DNA of 64,000 nucleotides from Gemella haemolysans. GTDB taxonomy: Bacteria > Bacillota > Bacilli > Staphylococcales > Gemellaceae. The stretch is taken from the NCBI RefSeq assembly GCF_028308085.1, contig NZ_JAQMFS010000027.1, positions 62,001 through 126,000 of the forward strand. Direction: 5' to 3'. Positions 1 to 9,096 of this stretch are shown in pieces (position 1 is the first letter of the stretch; each line of letters begins with the position of its first letter). A model generated the notes under the pieces. It had not been told where the DNA came from. It saw only the letters and a program-made list of their open reading frames with translations, and ran no database searches. A program made the translations under genes and the position numbers.

Positions 1-347
1 CCTAGAATAAATTTAATTTCAACACCTAGATTATATTTTTCTTTAACCGTTGGTATTAACTTACTTTCAATAAATTCTAAAGTGTCTTTAGCACCTGAAC
101 CAAAAGATTTATTTCCAAATGCCGGAGGGGCTTCCCAAGGAGAAAGTTCATTATTCCAATCCTCTATTTTAAAAGCAATAAGCGAGAATAGTTCGTCTGT
201 ATTTTTTAGAATTTCTTCTACTTCGTTATCCAATACTTTTATATCATGTTCATCAACAGGTTGAATCAATAAGTATTTTGCAGTATCAGTTATATATCCA
301 ATACACTTTTTACTATCTATTACAAAATTCTCTTTTCTAACTTTCAT
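1..347 (-). CDS. Alpha/beta-hydrolase (esterase-like), 5' part only
   Basis: This is the first ~115 codons of a gene that runs off the left edge. I translated it from the ATG at 347, which has a GGAGAG-type ribosome site just upstream, and the frame stays open to base 1. The protein begins MKVRKENFVIDSKKC and contains DWNNELSPWEAPPAFG and FGSGAKDTLEFIESKLIP. These resemble the N-terminal part of esterase/enterochelin-esterase-like alpha/beta hydrolases, in which a long helix precedes the nucleophile strand. The visible part stops at KFILG, just before the expected GxSxG elbow, so no catalytic residue can be seen. The family call rests on overall resemblance. Confidence 0.6.
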   Translation of the reverse strand, partial: MKVRKENFVIDSKKCIGYITDTAKYLLIQPVDEHDIKVLDNEVEEILKNTDELFSLIAFKIEDWNNELSPWEAPPAFGNKSFGSGAKDTLEFIESKLIPTVKEKYNLGVEIKFIL

Positions 348-632
348 TAATTTCTCTCCTGCAACATTTCTTTATACATATATAATATAATCCTCTTCAT
401 TTCTCTTTAAACATCGTCTTCTAACTATATTTAATAGTTTTCTAGTATTCCATTAATACTGGATACTTCATAAGAATTCCTATTAATTCTTAACAAAGCT
501 TATTCTCATTTCTCTATCATTACAAAATTTTCATTTTATAATATATTATTAACTCATGCTACAATGATACCATTTTTAGTAGTAATGTCAATAGCTACAC
601 CTAGAATATTACTCAAATTTCGCAAACATAGC
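348..632. other. Intergenic region upstream of the hydrolase
   Basis: This AT-rich stretch must hold the promoter of the leftward hydrolase gene. It contains small inverted repeats around 430-495 (TAGTATT/AATACT and TAAGAATT/AATTCTTA arms). I see no open frame worth calling and no clear RNA gene. Confidence 0.4.
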
Positions 633-667
633 AAAAGCCTTTGGAATCGGCTATTCCAAAGACTTTT
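633..667 (-). terminator. Intrinsic terminator of the mtlF-mtlD operon, possibly bidirectional
   Basis: A 15-bp hairpin with one mismatch (AAAAGCCTTTGGAAT against ATTCCAAAGACTTTT, 5-nt loop) lies about 100 bp beyond the mtlD stop. It is flanked by T-rich sequence on both sides, so it could stop transcription from either direction. Confidence 0.6.
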
Positions 668-768
668 AATTATTATTTTATATATAAATTGCTAATAATA
701 CATACTATTTCATTCTTATGTATACACGTCATGTCATAATTTTTACAGTTAGATACTAATATGTATTA

Positions 769-1917
769 TTAAACTAATTTTTCGTAACCTTCCTTAATTT
801 TATTTAATAAGACTGTGTCCGTCAATTCTGTTACTTCACTTAAAACTTCGATAACACCTTTTTCTTTAATTAGTTGTTCAAGTTTTACAGATTGTTCATC
901 TTCTTCAGATTTAAATGTAAGAATATATGAACAAGCTTTTAGTAAAGCACTGTTTGATAATCCTAGTTCTTCTGTTTCTCTAATAGGTTTAATAAATCTT
1001 TCATTATAACCTAATTTTCTTATAGGAGTACGACAGATTCTAGAAACATTATCTACGATACGTGGATTTTCGAAGCGTTTTATAGTTTTATTTCTATAAG
1101 CTTCCATCTCAGCTTTATCAAATCCCCATTTTTTCTCAAGTAATGCACTAGTTTCTTCTAATACAGCGATGAAATCTTTTCTTACGTCAGCATGTTTAGC
1201 GCCATCTGAAACTAATTCAATACCTAAGTAATTCGCTATATAACTTAGCGCCGCATGTCCTGTATTTACCGTAAATAATTTTCTTTCGATAAACGGATTA
1301 AGATCTTCTACGTAGTGTACTTGTTCAATATTTCTATTACTTTCTACTTTAATTTTATCCGCTTCTATTACCCATTCACAGAATTTCTCTACTTCAACTA
1401 GGAGAACATCATCATGTTTTTGAGCTGGTACGATTCTATCTACTGCTGAATTTGGGAAACCTACATATTTATTAACAAACTCTTGTTCTTGTTCTGAAAG
1501 ATGTTTGAACACTTCTGTTTTTAAAAATTCAGATCCAGAAATCATATTTTCACAAGCGATAATATCTAATAATTTAGTATTATTATTCGCAACTTTTAAT
1601 TTTAATCCTTCTGCAATATCTTTTGCTATGATAGGTAGAACATTCGGACCTATAGAAGTAGTAATTAATTCTACCTCACCTATAGCTGTATAAAGTTGCT
1701 CTTTTTCTTCAGCAATGTTCAAAGCATCAAAATTATTTAGTTCAACTTCTTCAATATTTTCGTCTAATATTCTAATAGTGTATGTATCTCGACGTTTTAA
1801 ATCATTAACCACATCTTTATTAATATCTACAAAAGTAATGTGATACCCAGATTTATTTAATAATTCTCCTATGAATCCACGTCCGATATTTCCTGCACCA
1901 AAATGTAAATTTTTCAT
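769..1917 (-). CDS. mtlD: Mannitol-1-phosphate 5-dehydrogenase
   Basis: Oxidises mannitol-1-phosphate, the product of the MtlA/MtlF phosphotransferase, to fructose-6-phosphate with NAD. The 382-residue length is normal for the family. The N-terminus MKNLHFGAGNIGRGFIG is the dinucleotide-binding glycine motif. Conserved family segments follow, including NTGHAALSYIANYLG and the C-terminal IKPIRETEELGLSNSALL. It lies 31 bp after mtlF in the same direction, so the two should share the promoter upstream of mtlF. The protein is cytoplasmic. Confidence 0.96.
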   Translation of the reverse strand: MKNLHFGAGNIGRGFIGELLNKSGYHITFVDINKDVVNDLKRRDTYTIRILDENIEEVELNNFDALNIAEEKEQLYTAIGEVELITTSIGPNVLPIIAKDIAEGLKLKVANNNTKLLDIIACENMISGSEFLKTEVFKHLSEQEQEFVNKYVGFPNSAVDRIVPAQKHDDVLLVEVEKFCEWVIEADKIKVESNRNIEQVHYVEDLNPFIERKLFTVNTGHAALSYIANYLGIELVSDGAKHADVRKDFIAVLEETSALLEKKWGFDKAEMEAYRNKTIKRFENPRIVDNVSRICRTPIRKLGYNERFIKPIRETEELGLSNSALLKACSYILTFKSEEDEQSVKLEQLIKEKGVIEVLSEVTELTDTVLLNKIKEGYEKLV

Positions 1918-1948
1918 TATAATACCTTCTTACTAATTTTTTATTTTA

Positions 1949-2392
1949 TTATTCAACTTCTGATAATAAAGTAATAACTTCCTCTTCAGTAGCTGCGTTT
2001 ACTAATTTTATAACATTTTCTTGTTCTGAACAGAAGATTGCTATTTTTGATAATAGTTCTAAGTGCTCCCCGTCTTTACCAGCTATACCGAAAACTATGA
2101 ACACCATCTTATCTTCTGTATCTTCAGGTTTAGCAAATGAAACTCCTCCTGGAATTTGAATTATAGAAATCCCTGTACTTTTAATTGATTTTTTAGCTTC
2201 ATCTGTTCCGTGAGGGATCGCAATAAAGTTCCCCATATACGTTGATACGATTTCTTCTCTTTCTAACATCGCAGGAATATAATCACTATCTACATATCCA
2301 TTTTCTACTAAGATTTCCCCTGCTTTTCTAATAGCTTCTTCTTTATTGCTAATTTCTTGTCCTAATCTAATATCTTTTTTTGTTAAATTCAT
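1949..2392 (-). CDS. mtlF: Mannitol PTS EIIA component
   Basis: Phosphoryl carrier that takes phosphate from HPr and passes it to the EIIB domain of MtlA. The motif FIAIPHGTDEAK carries the active-site histidine (His61 from the chosen start). I start at the ATG at 2392 rather than at 2398 because the AAGGAG site then sits 8 bases away instead of 2; this gives 147 residues, normal for a free-standing EIIA(Mtl). It is the first gene of an mtlF-mtlD unit with its own promoter and operator, separate from mtlA. Confidence 0.95.
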   Translation of the reverse strand: MNLTKKDIRLGQEISNKEEAIRKAGEILVENGYVDSDYIPAMLEREEIVSTYMGNFIAIPHGTDEAKKSIKSTGISIIQIPGGVSFAKPEDTEDKMVFIVFGIAGKDGEHLELLSKIAIFCSEQENVIKLVNAATEEEVITLLSEVE

Positions 2393-2437
2393 CTTCATTT
2401 CTCCTTCAAGTTTTCTTGTTCTATTTCTTATAAGTTA

Positions 2438-2499
2438 ATTATACCTTTAGTTATCCTCCTCAACAATATCAAAGTCGGCGAAGCACTTTTTGCCAAAAT
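2438..2499 (-). promoter_or_regulatory. mtlF promoter with upstream MtlR-type operator
   Basis: On the minus strand -35 TTGTTG (2461-2466) and -10 TATAAT (2438-2443) are 17 bp apart. Directly upstream is a block (2461-2499) that recurs in front of mtlA, sharing TTTGATATTGTT and a TTTGGCA half-site. An imperfect inverted repeat GGC...GCC lies at 2477-2494. The position just above -35 suits an activator, as expected for a PRD-type MtlR. Confidence 0.75.
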
Positions 2500-2583
2500 A
2501 GAGTTATAAAAAATGACAAAATATAAATTAATCATTTAACCACTTTAGTATACAGCTATATATCACCTTCCTTAGCAACAAAA

Positions 2584-2614
2584 TAGCGACCTGAAATTAA
2601 CTTCCAAGTCGCTA
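2584..2614 (-). terminator. Terminator after mtlR
   Basis: Hairpin with TAGCGAC/GTCGCTA arms just past the mtlR stop at 2627. On the minus strand it runs into a short T stretch. Confidence 0.6.
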
Positions 2615-2626
2615 TAATAACTAAAA

Positions 2627-4609
2627 TTATAACTGTAAAATATAATTTTTCAATATTAATTCTATCTTTGTAAAAATAAAATCTTTATTCTGACTAGATA
2701 GAGCTTTAGTAAATACCTCATCATCTAATATCGCAATACTAATCTGACTAAGTAAGTCGGTAAATTCTTGTTGATTCTGACTGACCATCACTATAAAATT
2801 ATCAACATTCTGATCACTACCCACTGAATCCTTCATAACAATACGATCATTTAACGAACTAATAATAACAAATGGTTCTTCGATATCATTATTTAGAGTA
2901 TGGAAAAGAGCTATATTAGTATTAGGAATAACTACAGAACTCTTATTATGTCTTTCTAATAAACTATTAAAGATTTCATCTTTGTTAGTTATATTCAATA
3001 CTGAATTTGTCAGTATATCATCTAATATCACTTCATAATCATCTAATTTTTTAGTTTCAACATACTCAATATTTTTCAAAATAATTCTACATGCACTGCT
3101 AAGTTTATCAATATTGACAATGTTTTCTCTTTTAACAGTATTATTTCTTTTAAAACTCCTACTAGATAATATTTTTTCGCGAATTAAGTTTATATCTTTT
3201 TCTTTTAATATAGTCGGAATTAATAAGTAATCGACATCTTGTTCTAGTTCGATTGAAGATATAACTACATCATAGTTATTAACTAAAGATTTAGTGACTT
3301 TACTAGGGATTGTATATTCTAGATTTTTTATCTCTGGAATATTCTTTCTGATCTGACTACCTAATATTTTAGAGCTTCCAATACCACTAGCACATATTAC
3401 TAGAGCACGAATAAAATTCTTTCTATAAATTTGTTCATAACTAGAAGCAAAATGTATAACAATATAACTTAACTCCGTAGAATTAAACATTATTTCATCA
3501 AAAACAACTAACAGTTCTGATTTAATTACAAGATATAGCTCATTGTAATTTTTCAATACAAAATCTTGTAATTCATCATTCTCCTCAGTTAAATTCATCT
3601 GATGTCTTTTTATCGCCGATTCAACATGTGCGATAAGACCGCTAGAAAGATTTGTATCTTGCATGAAGTCCACATTCATTTTTTCAGAAACATATTTTAT
3701 CAATAGGCTTATCTTATATACTAGAGTATATGAATACTTATCATTTAAATATGAAAGTTGTTCGATTAAACGACATGTTTTTAATATTTTGACAAGAAAT
3801 TGAATTATATCATCTGTAATATCGAAGTCAATTATATCTTTAGAAGCAGTTAGTAGTGATTTTATACTATCATATTCTTGTTTCGTAATATTTTCTTTAA
3901 TGTCAGTTGGATAAGACATTCGAAGAAAAACTACATTTAAACTTATAAGGATCTTCTTTATACTAGAATCAGTATATATTTTAAACACATCAAGATATTT
4001 ATTTTGATAAAATACCTTTTTTAAAAAATCAAAGTTCAAGAATTTTGTGAATGGATTACTTGATAAAATACTACGGTCATTTAGTCTAGTAAAAAATTCC
4101 TCATCACTAATTTCGTTACATAATAATGAAATTAGCAGTACTCTACGATCTACCTCACTACCTTCTATTTCAATACCATGACCTTTTTTTCTAATTAATG
4201 TCAGTTTATAATCAGATAGAATCTTTTCGATAGTTCCTATTGCAGTCGCAACAGTATTATAACTTAACATCAGTTTCTCAGAGATATCTTTAATCGAAGT
4301 ATCTTCACTTAAAATTAAAAAGCATAATATTAAATTCAGTCTAGTTTCTGTTGAATATGCATAATCTTCAAAACTAGCCTCAAATAGTGAAGAATCTAAC
4401 TCAGATAAATCACCTTTTAGTAAATATTTAGACTTTTCTTTCGTTAAATCTATTCCAAGTTGATTTAATGAACTCTCTAAGTTTTTAATCTCTCTATAAA
4501 GTGTTCTTTCTTTTATTTTTGTAGCCTTAGCTATCTCTTTTATACTAAGTGCTTCATCAGTATTTTTCAACAAAACTTGTAATATTAGTTTTTCACGTTC
4601 GTTAAACAT
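2627..4609 (-). CDS. mtlR: Mannitol operon transcriptional activator (BglG/MtlR type)
   Basis: A multidomain PTS-regulated activator: N-terminal winged-helix DNA-binding domain (about residues 1-90), two PTS regulation domains (about 170-400), an EIIB(Gat)-like domain with CASGIGSS (Cys406) and a C-terminal EIIA-like domain with NIALFHT (His570). Phosphorylation at these sites normally couples activity to mannitol transport and HPr. The open frame extends 13 codons further up, but the ATG at 4609 has GGAGGT seven bases upstream and starts with MFNEREKLILQ, so I use it (660 residues). It sits between mtlA and mtlF and has its own terminator. Confidence 0.92.
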   Translation of the reverse strand: MFNEREKLILQVLLKNTDEALSIKEIAKATKIKERTLYREIKNLESSLNQLGIDLTKEKSKYLLKGDLSELDSSLFEASFEDYAYSTETRLNLILCFLILSEDTSIKDISEKLMLSYNTVATAIGTIEKILSDYKLTLIRKKGHGIEIEGSEVDRRVLLISLLCNEISDEEFFTRLNDRSILSSNPFTKFLNFDFLKKVFYQNKYLDVFKIYTDSSIKKILISLNVVFLRMSYPTDIKENITKQEYDSIKSLLTASKDIIDFDITDDIIQFLVKILKTCRLIEQLSYLNDKYSYTLVYKISLLIKYVSEKMNVDFMQDTNLSSGLIAHVESAIKRHQMNLTEENDELQDFVLKNYNELYLVIKSELLVVFDEIMFNSTELSYIVIHFASSYEQIYRKNFIRALVICASGIGSSKILGSQIRKNIPEIKNLEYTIPSKVTKSLVNNYDVVISSIELEQDVDYLLIPTILKEKDINLIREKILSSRSFKRNNTVKRENIVNIDKLSSACRIILKNIEYVETKKLDDYEVILDDILTNSVLNITNKDEIFNSLLERHNKSSVVIPNTNIALFHTLNNDIEEPFVIISSLNDRIVMKDSVGSDQNVDNFIVMVSQNQQEFTDLLSQISIAILDDEVFTKALSSQNKDFIFTKIELILKNYILQL

Positions 4610-4650
4610 ATGACCTCCATTCAAAAAATATACAAAACATTCTTTCATAA

Positions 4651-4706
4651 TAAAAATATGACTTCCTCTTAGTAATGCATAGCGCCTTATCTAAGAAGAA
4701 GTCATA
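4651..4706 (-). terminator. Terminator after mtlA
   Basis: A 16-bp hairpin with one mismatch (TATGACTTC...GAAGTCATA, 18-nt loop) is followed on the minus strand by ATTTTTATT. It lies between the mtlA stop and the mtlR start, so mtlR is probably only partly cotranscribed with mtlA. Confidence 0.75.
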
Positions 4707-4749
4707 AACACTACCGTCTCTATTTACAAAATATTATATAGTTATTTTT

Positions 4750-6183
4750 CTATTTTTGCAAATTCTCAACGATTTCATCGTATTTTGGACTGTTTAGGAA
4801 ATTATCTACAGATACGTGTAGAGCTTTTCCATTCATTTGTTTCGCTCTTGGCGTTAATTCGTTTTGAGTTACGATTAATAATCCACTTTCTTCATTTAGA
4901 TTTCTAATCGCTACATTTGTTACTTCATAATCAAGTCCAGCTTTTTTCACTTTGTTACGTAGGATAGAAGCACCCATTGCTGAGCTTCCCATTCCTGCAT
5001 CACAAGCGAAGATGATTCTTTTAACATCAGCATAAGAAGTTTCACTTGCAGTATCAACTGCTACGTCTTGTCCTTTTGATTCAGCTTTCATGTTGCTAAC
5101 TTTGCTTTGAGCTGATTCTAAATCTCCTTCACCTTTATCACGTTTTAAGATGATACTTGCGATTACGAATGTTACTAAAGTAGATACTACTACCCCAGCT
5201 ACTACAGCAAAGTAACTTCCAGTTGCTGTTTGAGCAAGTACTGCTAAAATACTACCTGGTGAAGCTGGAGCACGTAGACCTGCACCTAATAATTGGAATG
5301 TTGCTGTACCACTTACTCCACCTGCCATTGCTGCGAAGATTAATGCAGGTTTCATTAAGATGTATGGGAAGTAGATTTCGTGGATACCACCGATGAAGTG
5401 GATGATTGCTGCTCCTGGAGCAGAAGCTTTAGCAGAACCTTTTCCAAAGAACATGTAAGCTAATAAGATACCTAATCCAACACCTGGGTTAGCTTCTAAT
5501 AAGTATAAAACTGATTTACCAGTATTTAATGCTTGTTCAGTTGCGATTGGTGTTAATATACCGTGGTTAATCGCATTGTTTAAGAATAAGATTTTTGCTG
5601 GTTCGATAAACACGTTAGCAAGTGGTAATAAATGCGCATTAATGATCACATCTACACCAGCACTAAGTGCATTTGTAATAACTTTAACAATAGGTCCAAT
5701 TCCAAAGAATCCTAAAATAGCTAAGATAAATCCAAGAATACCAGCTGAGAAGTTGTTTACTAACATCTCTAATCCAGTTTTAATTTTTGGTTGAACTGCT
5801 TTGTCAAATTTTTTCATTAGGTGAGCTGCGATAGGTCCCATAACCATAGCTCCTAGGAACATTGGTGTTCCACCTAAACCTTTTTCTGTAATTGTCACTG
5901 TTCCAACAATAACACCCATAGTAGCAATCGCCGCTACCACTCCTCCACGTTCATCATGAACGTTTTTACCAGCCGAATAAGAAATTAATAGTGGTAATAG
6001 GAAGAATATCATCGGTGCAACTAATGCTGCAAGTTTTGCGTTTGGCATCCATCCTGTAGGTATAAATAATGCAGTAATTAATCCCCAAGCTATGAATGCA
6101 CCAATGTTAGGCATTACCATACTTGAAAGAGCAGTACCGACTTTTTGAACTAAAACTTTTAAACTACTTTTATTTTCGCTCAT
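4750..6183 (-). CDS. mtlA: Mannitol PTS transporter EIICB
   Basis: Membrane permease and phosphotransferase for mannitol. Residues 1 to about 340 form the hydrophobic EIIC domain, starting with MSSMVMPNIGAFIAWG-like sequence and containing the conserved GGIHEIYFPYILMKP loop. After a linker rich in Lys, Ser and Glu, the EIIB domain starts near residue 387 with IIFACDAGMGSSAMG (phospho-acceptor Cys394). At 477 residues there is no fused EIIA, in agreement with the separate mtlF. An AAGGAG ribosome site precedes the ATG. The gene has its own operator and terminator. Confidence 0.96.
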   Translation of the reverse strand: MSENKSSLKVLVQKVGTALSSMVMPNIGAFIAWGLITALFIPTGWMPNAKLAALVAPMIFFLLPLLISYSAGKNVHDERGGVVAAIATMGVIVGTVTITEKGLGGTPMFLGAMVMGPIAAHLMKKFDKAVQPKIKTGLEMLVNNFSAGILGFILAILGFFGIGPIVKVITNALSAGVDVIINAHLLPLANVFIEPAKILFLNNAINHGILTPIATEQALNTGKSVLYLLEANPGVGLGILLAYMFFGKGSAKASAPGAAIIHFIGGIHEIYFPYILMKPALIFAAMAGGVSGTATFQLLGAGLRAPASPGSILAVLAQTATGSYFAVVAGVVVSTLVTFVIASIILKRDKGEGDLESAQSKVSNMKAESKGQDVAVDTASETSYADVKRIIFACDAGMGSSAMGASILRNKVKKAGLDYEVTNVAIRNLNEESGLLIVTQNELTPRAKQMNGKALHVSVDNFLNSPKYDEIVENLQK

Positions 6184-6224
6184 AAGTATAAATCTCCTTT
6201 TTTTTACTTTTATCTTATGAACTC

Positions 6225-6285
6225 ATTATACATTCTGCCTAGTCAACGAACAATATCAAAGTAGGCAAAATGAATTTTGCCAAAT
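6225..6285 (-). promoter_or_regulatory. mtlA promoter with MtlR-type operator
   Basis: Minus-strand -35 TTGTTC (6248-6253) and -10 TATAAT (6225-6230) are 17 bp apart. Immediately upstream lies the same TTTGATATTGTT block as at mtlF, next to a perfect 8+2+8 inverted repeat GGCAAAAT/ATTTTGCC at 6264-6281. The identical geometry at two genes of one pathway makes a common activator site likely. Confidence 0.8.
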
Positions 6286-6403
6286 TGAAAACGTAACACA
6301 AATACTTTAATACCAGTATTTTAAGAAATAATCTCTGCTTGGTAAAAATATTAAAAATAGTTTAAGTTTATGGTTGACAATGGAAGAAAAGAAAATAATT
6401 TCA

Positions 6404-6440
6404 TAAAAAAATTCGGACTGATATCGTATCAATCCGAATA
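6404..6440 (-). terminator. Intrinsic terminator after the pseudogene block
   Basis: Hairpin ATTCGGA...TCCGAAT at 6411-6440, followed on the minus strand by a run of seven T. It lies just past the stop of the fragment at 6444. Confidence 0.65.
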
Positions 6441-6443
6441 AAA

Positions 6444-6600
6444 TTTATTTTACTGAAAATTCTTGGCTACCTAGTTCTATACGATCCACACCTTTATATG
6501 CTGTTAGTTTAACTGGTGTAGTTAAGTCTGTAAGTTCATAAGCTACAGCTCCAGAAACTGTTCCACCTTTTTTTATAAAAAATCTTACCTTGTCATTAAA
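6444..6600 (-). pseudogene. 3' fragment of a secreted-type protein (DUF4352/DUF5067-like)
   Basis: The minus-strand frame reads FNDKVRFFIKKGGTVSGAV, then AYELTDLTTPVKLTAYKG, and ends RIELGSQEFSVK before a TAA. This resembles the last beta-strands of Ig-like DUF4352/DUF5067 domains found on Gram-positive lipoproteins. Upstream of 6600 the frame is closed by stops and the sequence becomes the end of a restriction gene in another frame. It is therefore a gene tail joined to unrelated DNA. The family name is tentative. Confidence 0.45.
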
Positions 6601-7989
6601 TTAAGTAGTGATTCATAGTTATCTACTACATCATATACTACTTCATTATTACTTATTGCTTTAAAGTGTTTTTTAGCACAATAAATTTTTTATTGTTCAA
6701 TAGTACGTAATTCTAGTGAATCCATACTTCCTTTTGTTTCAGCTATAAAATAAACATGTTTAACGGAACCTTCATTGAAAGCTATAGCCCAGTCTGGATT
6801 ATATTTCCCAACTGGTGTTGAAATATAAAAACTATTTGGCAATTTAACATAAACAGCAACACTATTATTTATATCTAAATCACTAGCAAACCTTTTTTCA
6901 TTTGTCATAAACAATATGGTCATATAAATGTTTTTTTAGTTTTCATTGCATTCACATCTAGTTTACCTTTGATTGTAGCATCTGCGAAAATACTCACATC
7001 ATATTCTTCTTCCATAACATTGTATGTAATAGCTCAATAACAGCAGTTGCCTTCTCCGAGTTTATAATTGATATGGCTTTTAGTATGAATTCTTCTGGAT
7101 TAAACTTGAATTGTTCAAATACATAAGGTTTTATGCCTTGTAGTATACGAACAACTGCTTTCCTAGTTAAATCCGTACCCTCTACAATTTTTCCTATTAA
7201 ATCATACTTTACATTAAATCCTACGATTGAATGATCTGTGTAATTATTTGCTTCTTCTCTAACTAATGATTTACCAGCTAATAATTCTTCTTTAGACTTA
7301 ATTTTATTCATCACTCCACTTTCAACTTTAAATTATAGTTTAGTAATTACTAAATTTTGGTCTAAAGCATTAATAGCTTTTTCTATAAGTTCTTCTGTGT
7401 CGAAGTCAACTACATAAATAGATTTAGAATTAGTTTTCTTACACAATTCTTTAAATTCTTTCATAGCTAACTTATTCTCATCCAACTTAAGTTCAACATT
7501 ATTTTGTCTAGCATCTTCAATTGTAAATAATTTGTTGTCATAAACTGAATCTAGAATAGAAACAATTTCATTCACATACGGCATTAACTCATCATCAAAT
7601 TCAGCTATACCTGTAGCAACTATAGCATCATTTTTCTTATCATATAAACATATCCGTAGCTCTTCATAATAAACTGGTTTCTTTTTATAAGATTCTAATT
7701 TACTAACTGTTAATACCTCATCCTCATGGCATGAATTTATGTAATTTACAAAATCTTCAGTGATAGATTTAGCAAATATAAATTTATCAGAAATAATCTG
7801 TTTTTCTACATCATCTAGATAATGAACTTACTTAAAATAGACTTCATCAGTATATGTTTCAAGTAAAATCTGATTAAACTAATTTTCATTAAGAACTTTG
7901 ATATGAGCAGAAGTTTTAAAGTTACATGTTTTCCAAATTATAAATCAGAGGCATCCGTTGGATTCTCTAAATGTTCTTTTTTCTCCATT
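6585..7989 (-). pseudogene. Remnant of type III restriction enzyme Res subunit
   Basis: Four minus-strand pieces in different frames line up with the C-terminal half of type III Res subunits: VDFDTEELIEKAINAL; then KIKSKEELLAGKSLV with NVKYDLIGKIVE, LTRKAVVRILQGI and FNPEEFILKA; then DVSIFADATIKGKLDVNAM; then [19 protein letters not shown] with [17 protein letters not shown] and AETKGS; and finally CAKKHFKAISNNEVVYD. Breaks are visible: frameshifts near 7010 and 6930, an in-frame TAA near 6691, and further in-frame stops near 7830 and 7880. The N-terminal helicase half is absent, so no functional enzyme is possible. The first ~300 bp (7690-7989) are less certainly Res. Confidence 0.85.
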
Positions 7990-7998
7990 TTCACCTCA

Positions 7999-9096
7999 TT
8001 AATTGATTTCGCCAGATAAAAAATTATAAAACGCATCTAATTCATCAATAACTAACTGAGTAATTTTGTGCTTAAAGAAGTTTTTCTCATTAATTTTATA
8101 ATTAGTAAGAGCATTAAACAGCTTATCGTTAAAATTATATATCTTATTTTTTTCAAGAAAATCCTCCAAACAAACACTAGCAAGTTTACTCTTATCACAA
8201 AGTTTATAAACAACAAAACCAACACTCATCCTAAAGCGAAGCATTACGACATGTTCAATGTCAAGTATACTTTGAGACATCATGGATATATAATGCAAAG
8301 AAACAGGATATCTAATATATGGGATACATTCGTATTCCATGCATGATACAATGATACCTAATGCTTGTTGTATAAATCCAAATACAAGCATAAAAAAGTT
8401 ATATGAGTCTGACCTATTAGGATCTACCATATATTTTGTATCTATCAAAGCAATCCTAAATCTTTCTTTAAAATCTAACATTACATCATCATCTTCAGAA
8501 AACATTACTAATCTTCCAATATCGTCACGAGCGAAATGAATAATATCATCGATACTGTTACATTTTTCAAAATATTCATTCAGACTATAAATGTTATTAA
8601 AAAGACTAACAAATACTTGTTCTCCAACTTTCTCAAAAGCTTTTTGGTCATTCGATTGATTAAGCAGTCTCAATGGCAATATAAGAATTTCATTATGAAT
8701 ATTTTCTAGCACCTTTAGATTATCTTCTGCAGTCACACTTATTTGTTTGTATAAAAATTCAGCATCCTTCCCTTTTGACATTTCACTTCGTATTAATGAA
8801 TATTTACTCAGTGGATCATCTAGAATATGCTTATTCCCCATCAGAAGAAATGGTAAGTGCTCATTATCATCAAAATCCATGAACGTAGCAGCTGTGAAGA
8901 CATAACTGTTTTTACCTGGTAACCAATTCTTTAGATACAGCTTTACCACTTCTATACGTCGTAGCCAAAACAAATTTATTTCATCTAGTGCTTCTGGAGC
9001 ATAGGTACTTTTAAATTTTGGTAAAAGTGATACAAGTAAATTCTTATATTCTATTTGAATTAAATGAATTTTATTTAATAATAGGTTTGAGTTCAT
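7999..9096 (-). CDS. Uncharacterised protein, second gene of a two-gene operon
   Basis: I do not recognise this 365-residue protein. It is mostly helical in appearance, with a hydrophobic stretch near residues 230-250 (FFMLVFGFIQQALGIIVS) that could be a buried helix or a membrane segment. No nucleotide-binding, nuclease or helix-turn-helix motif is evident. Its start overlaps the 3' end of the upstream gene by 26 bp, with a GAGGT ribosome site inside that gene, so the two products are probably made together and may form a complex. It is followed within 10 bp by the dead restriction gene. A role in defence is inferred from context only. Confidence 0.7.
   Translation of the reverse strand: MNSNLLLNKIHLIQIEYKNLLVSLLPKFKSTYAPEALDEINLFWLRRIEVVKLYLKNWLPGKNSYVFTAATFMDFDDNEHLPFLLMGNKHILDDPLSKYSLIRSEMSKGKDAEFLYKQISVTAEDNLKVLENIHNEILILPLRLLNQSNDQKAFEKVGEQVFVSLFNNIYSLNEYFEKCNSIDDIIHFARDDIGRLVMFSEDDDVMLDFKERFRIALIDTKYMVDPNRSDSYNFFMLVFGFIQQALGIIVSCMEYECIPYIRYPVSLHYISMMSQSILDIEHVVMLRFRMSVGFVVYKLCDKSKLASVCLEDFLEKNKIYNFNDKLFNALTNYKINEKNFFKHKITQLVIDELDAFYNFLSGEIN

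Noticed and set aside
6690-7584. Three separate small hypothetical genes
   Set aside because: Read in order they match consecutive parts of one type III Res subunit, so they are pieces of one pseudogene.
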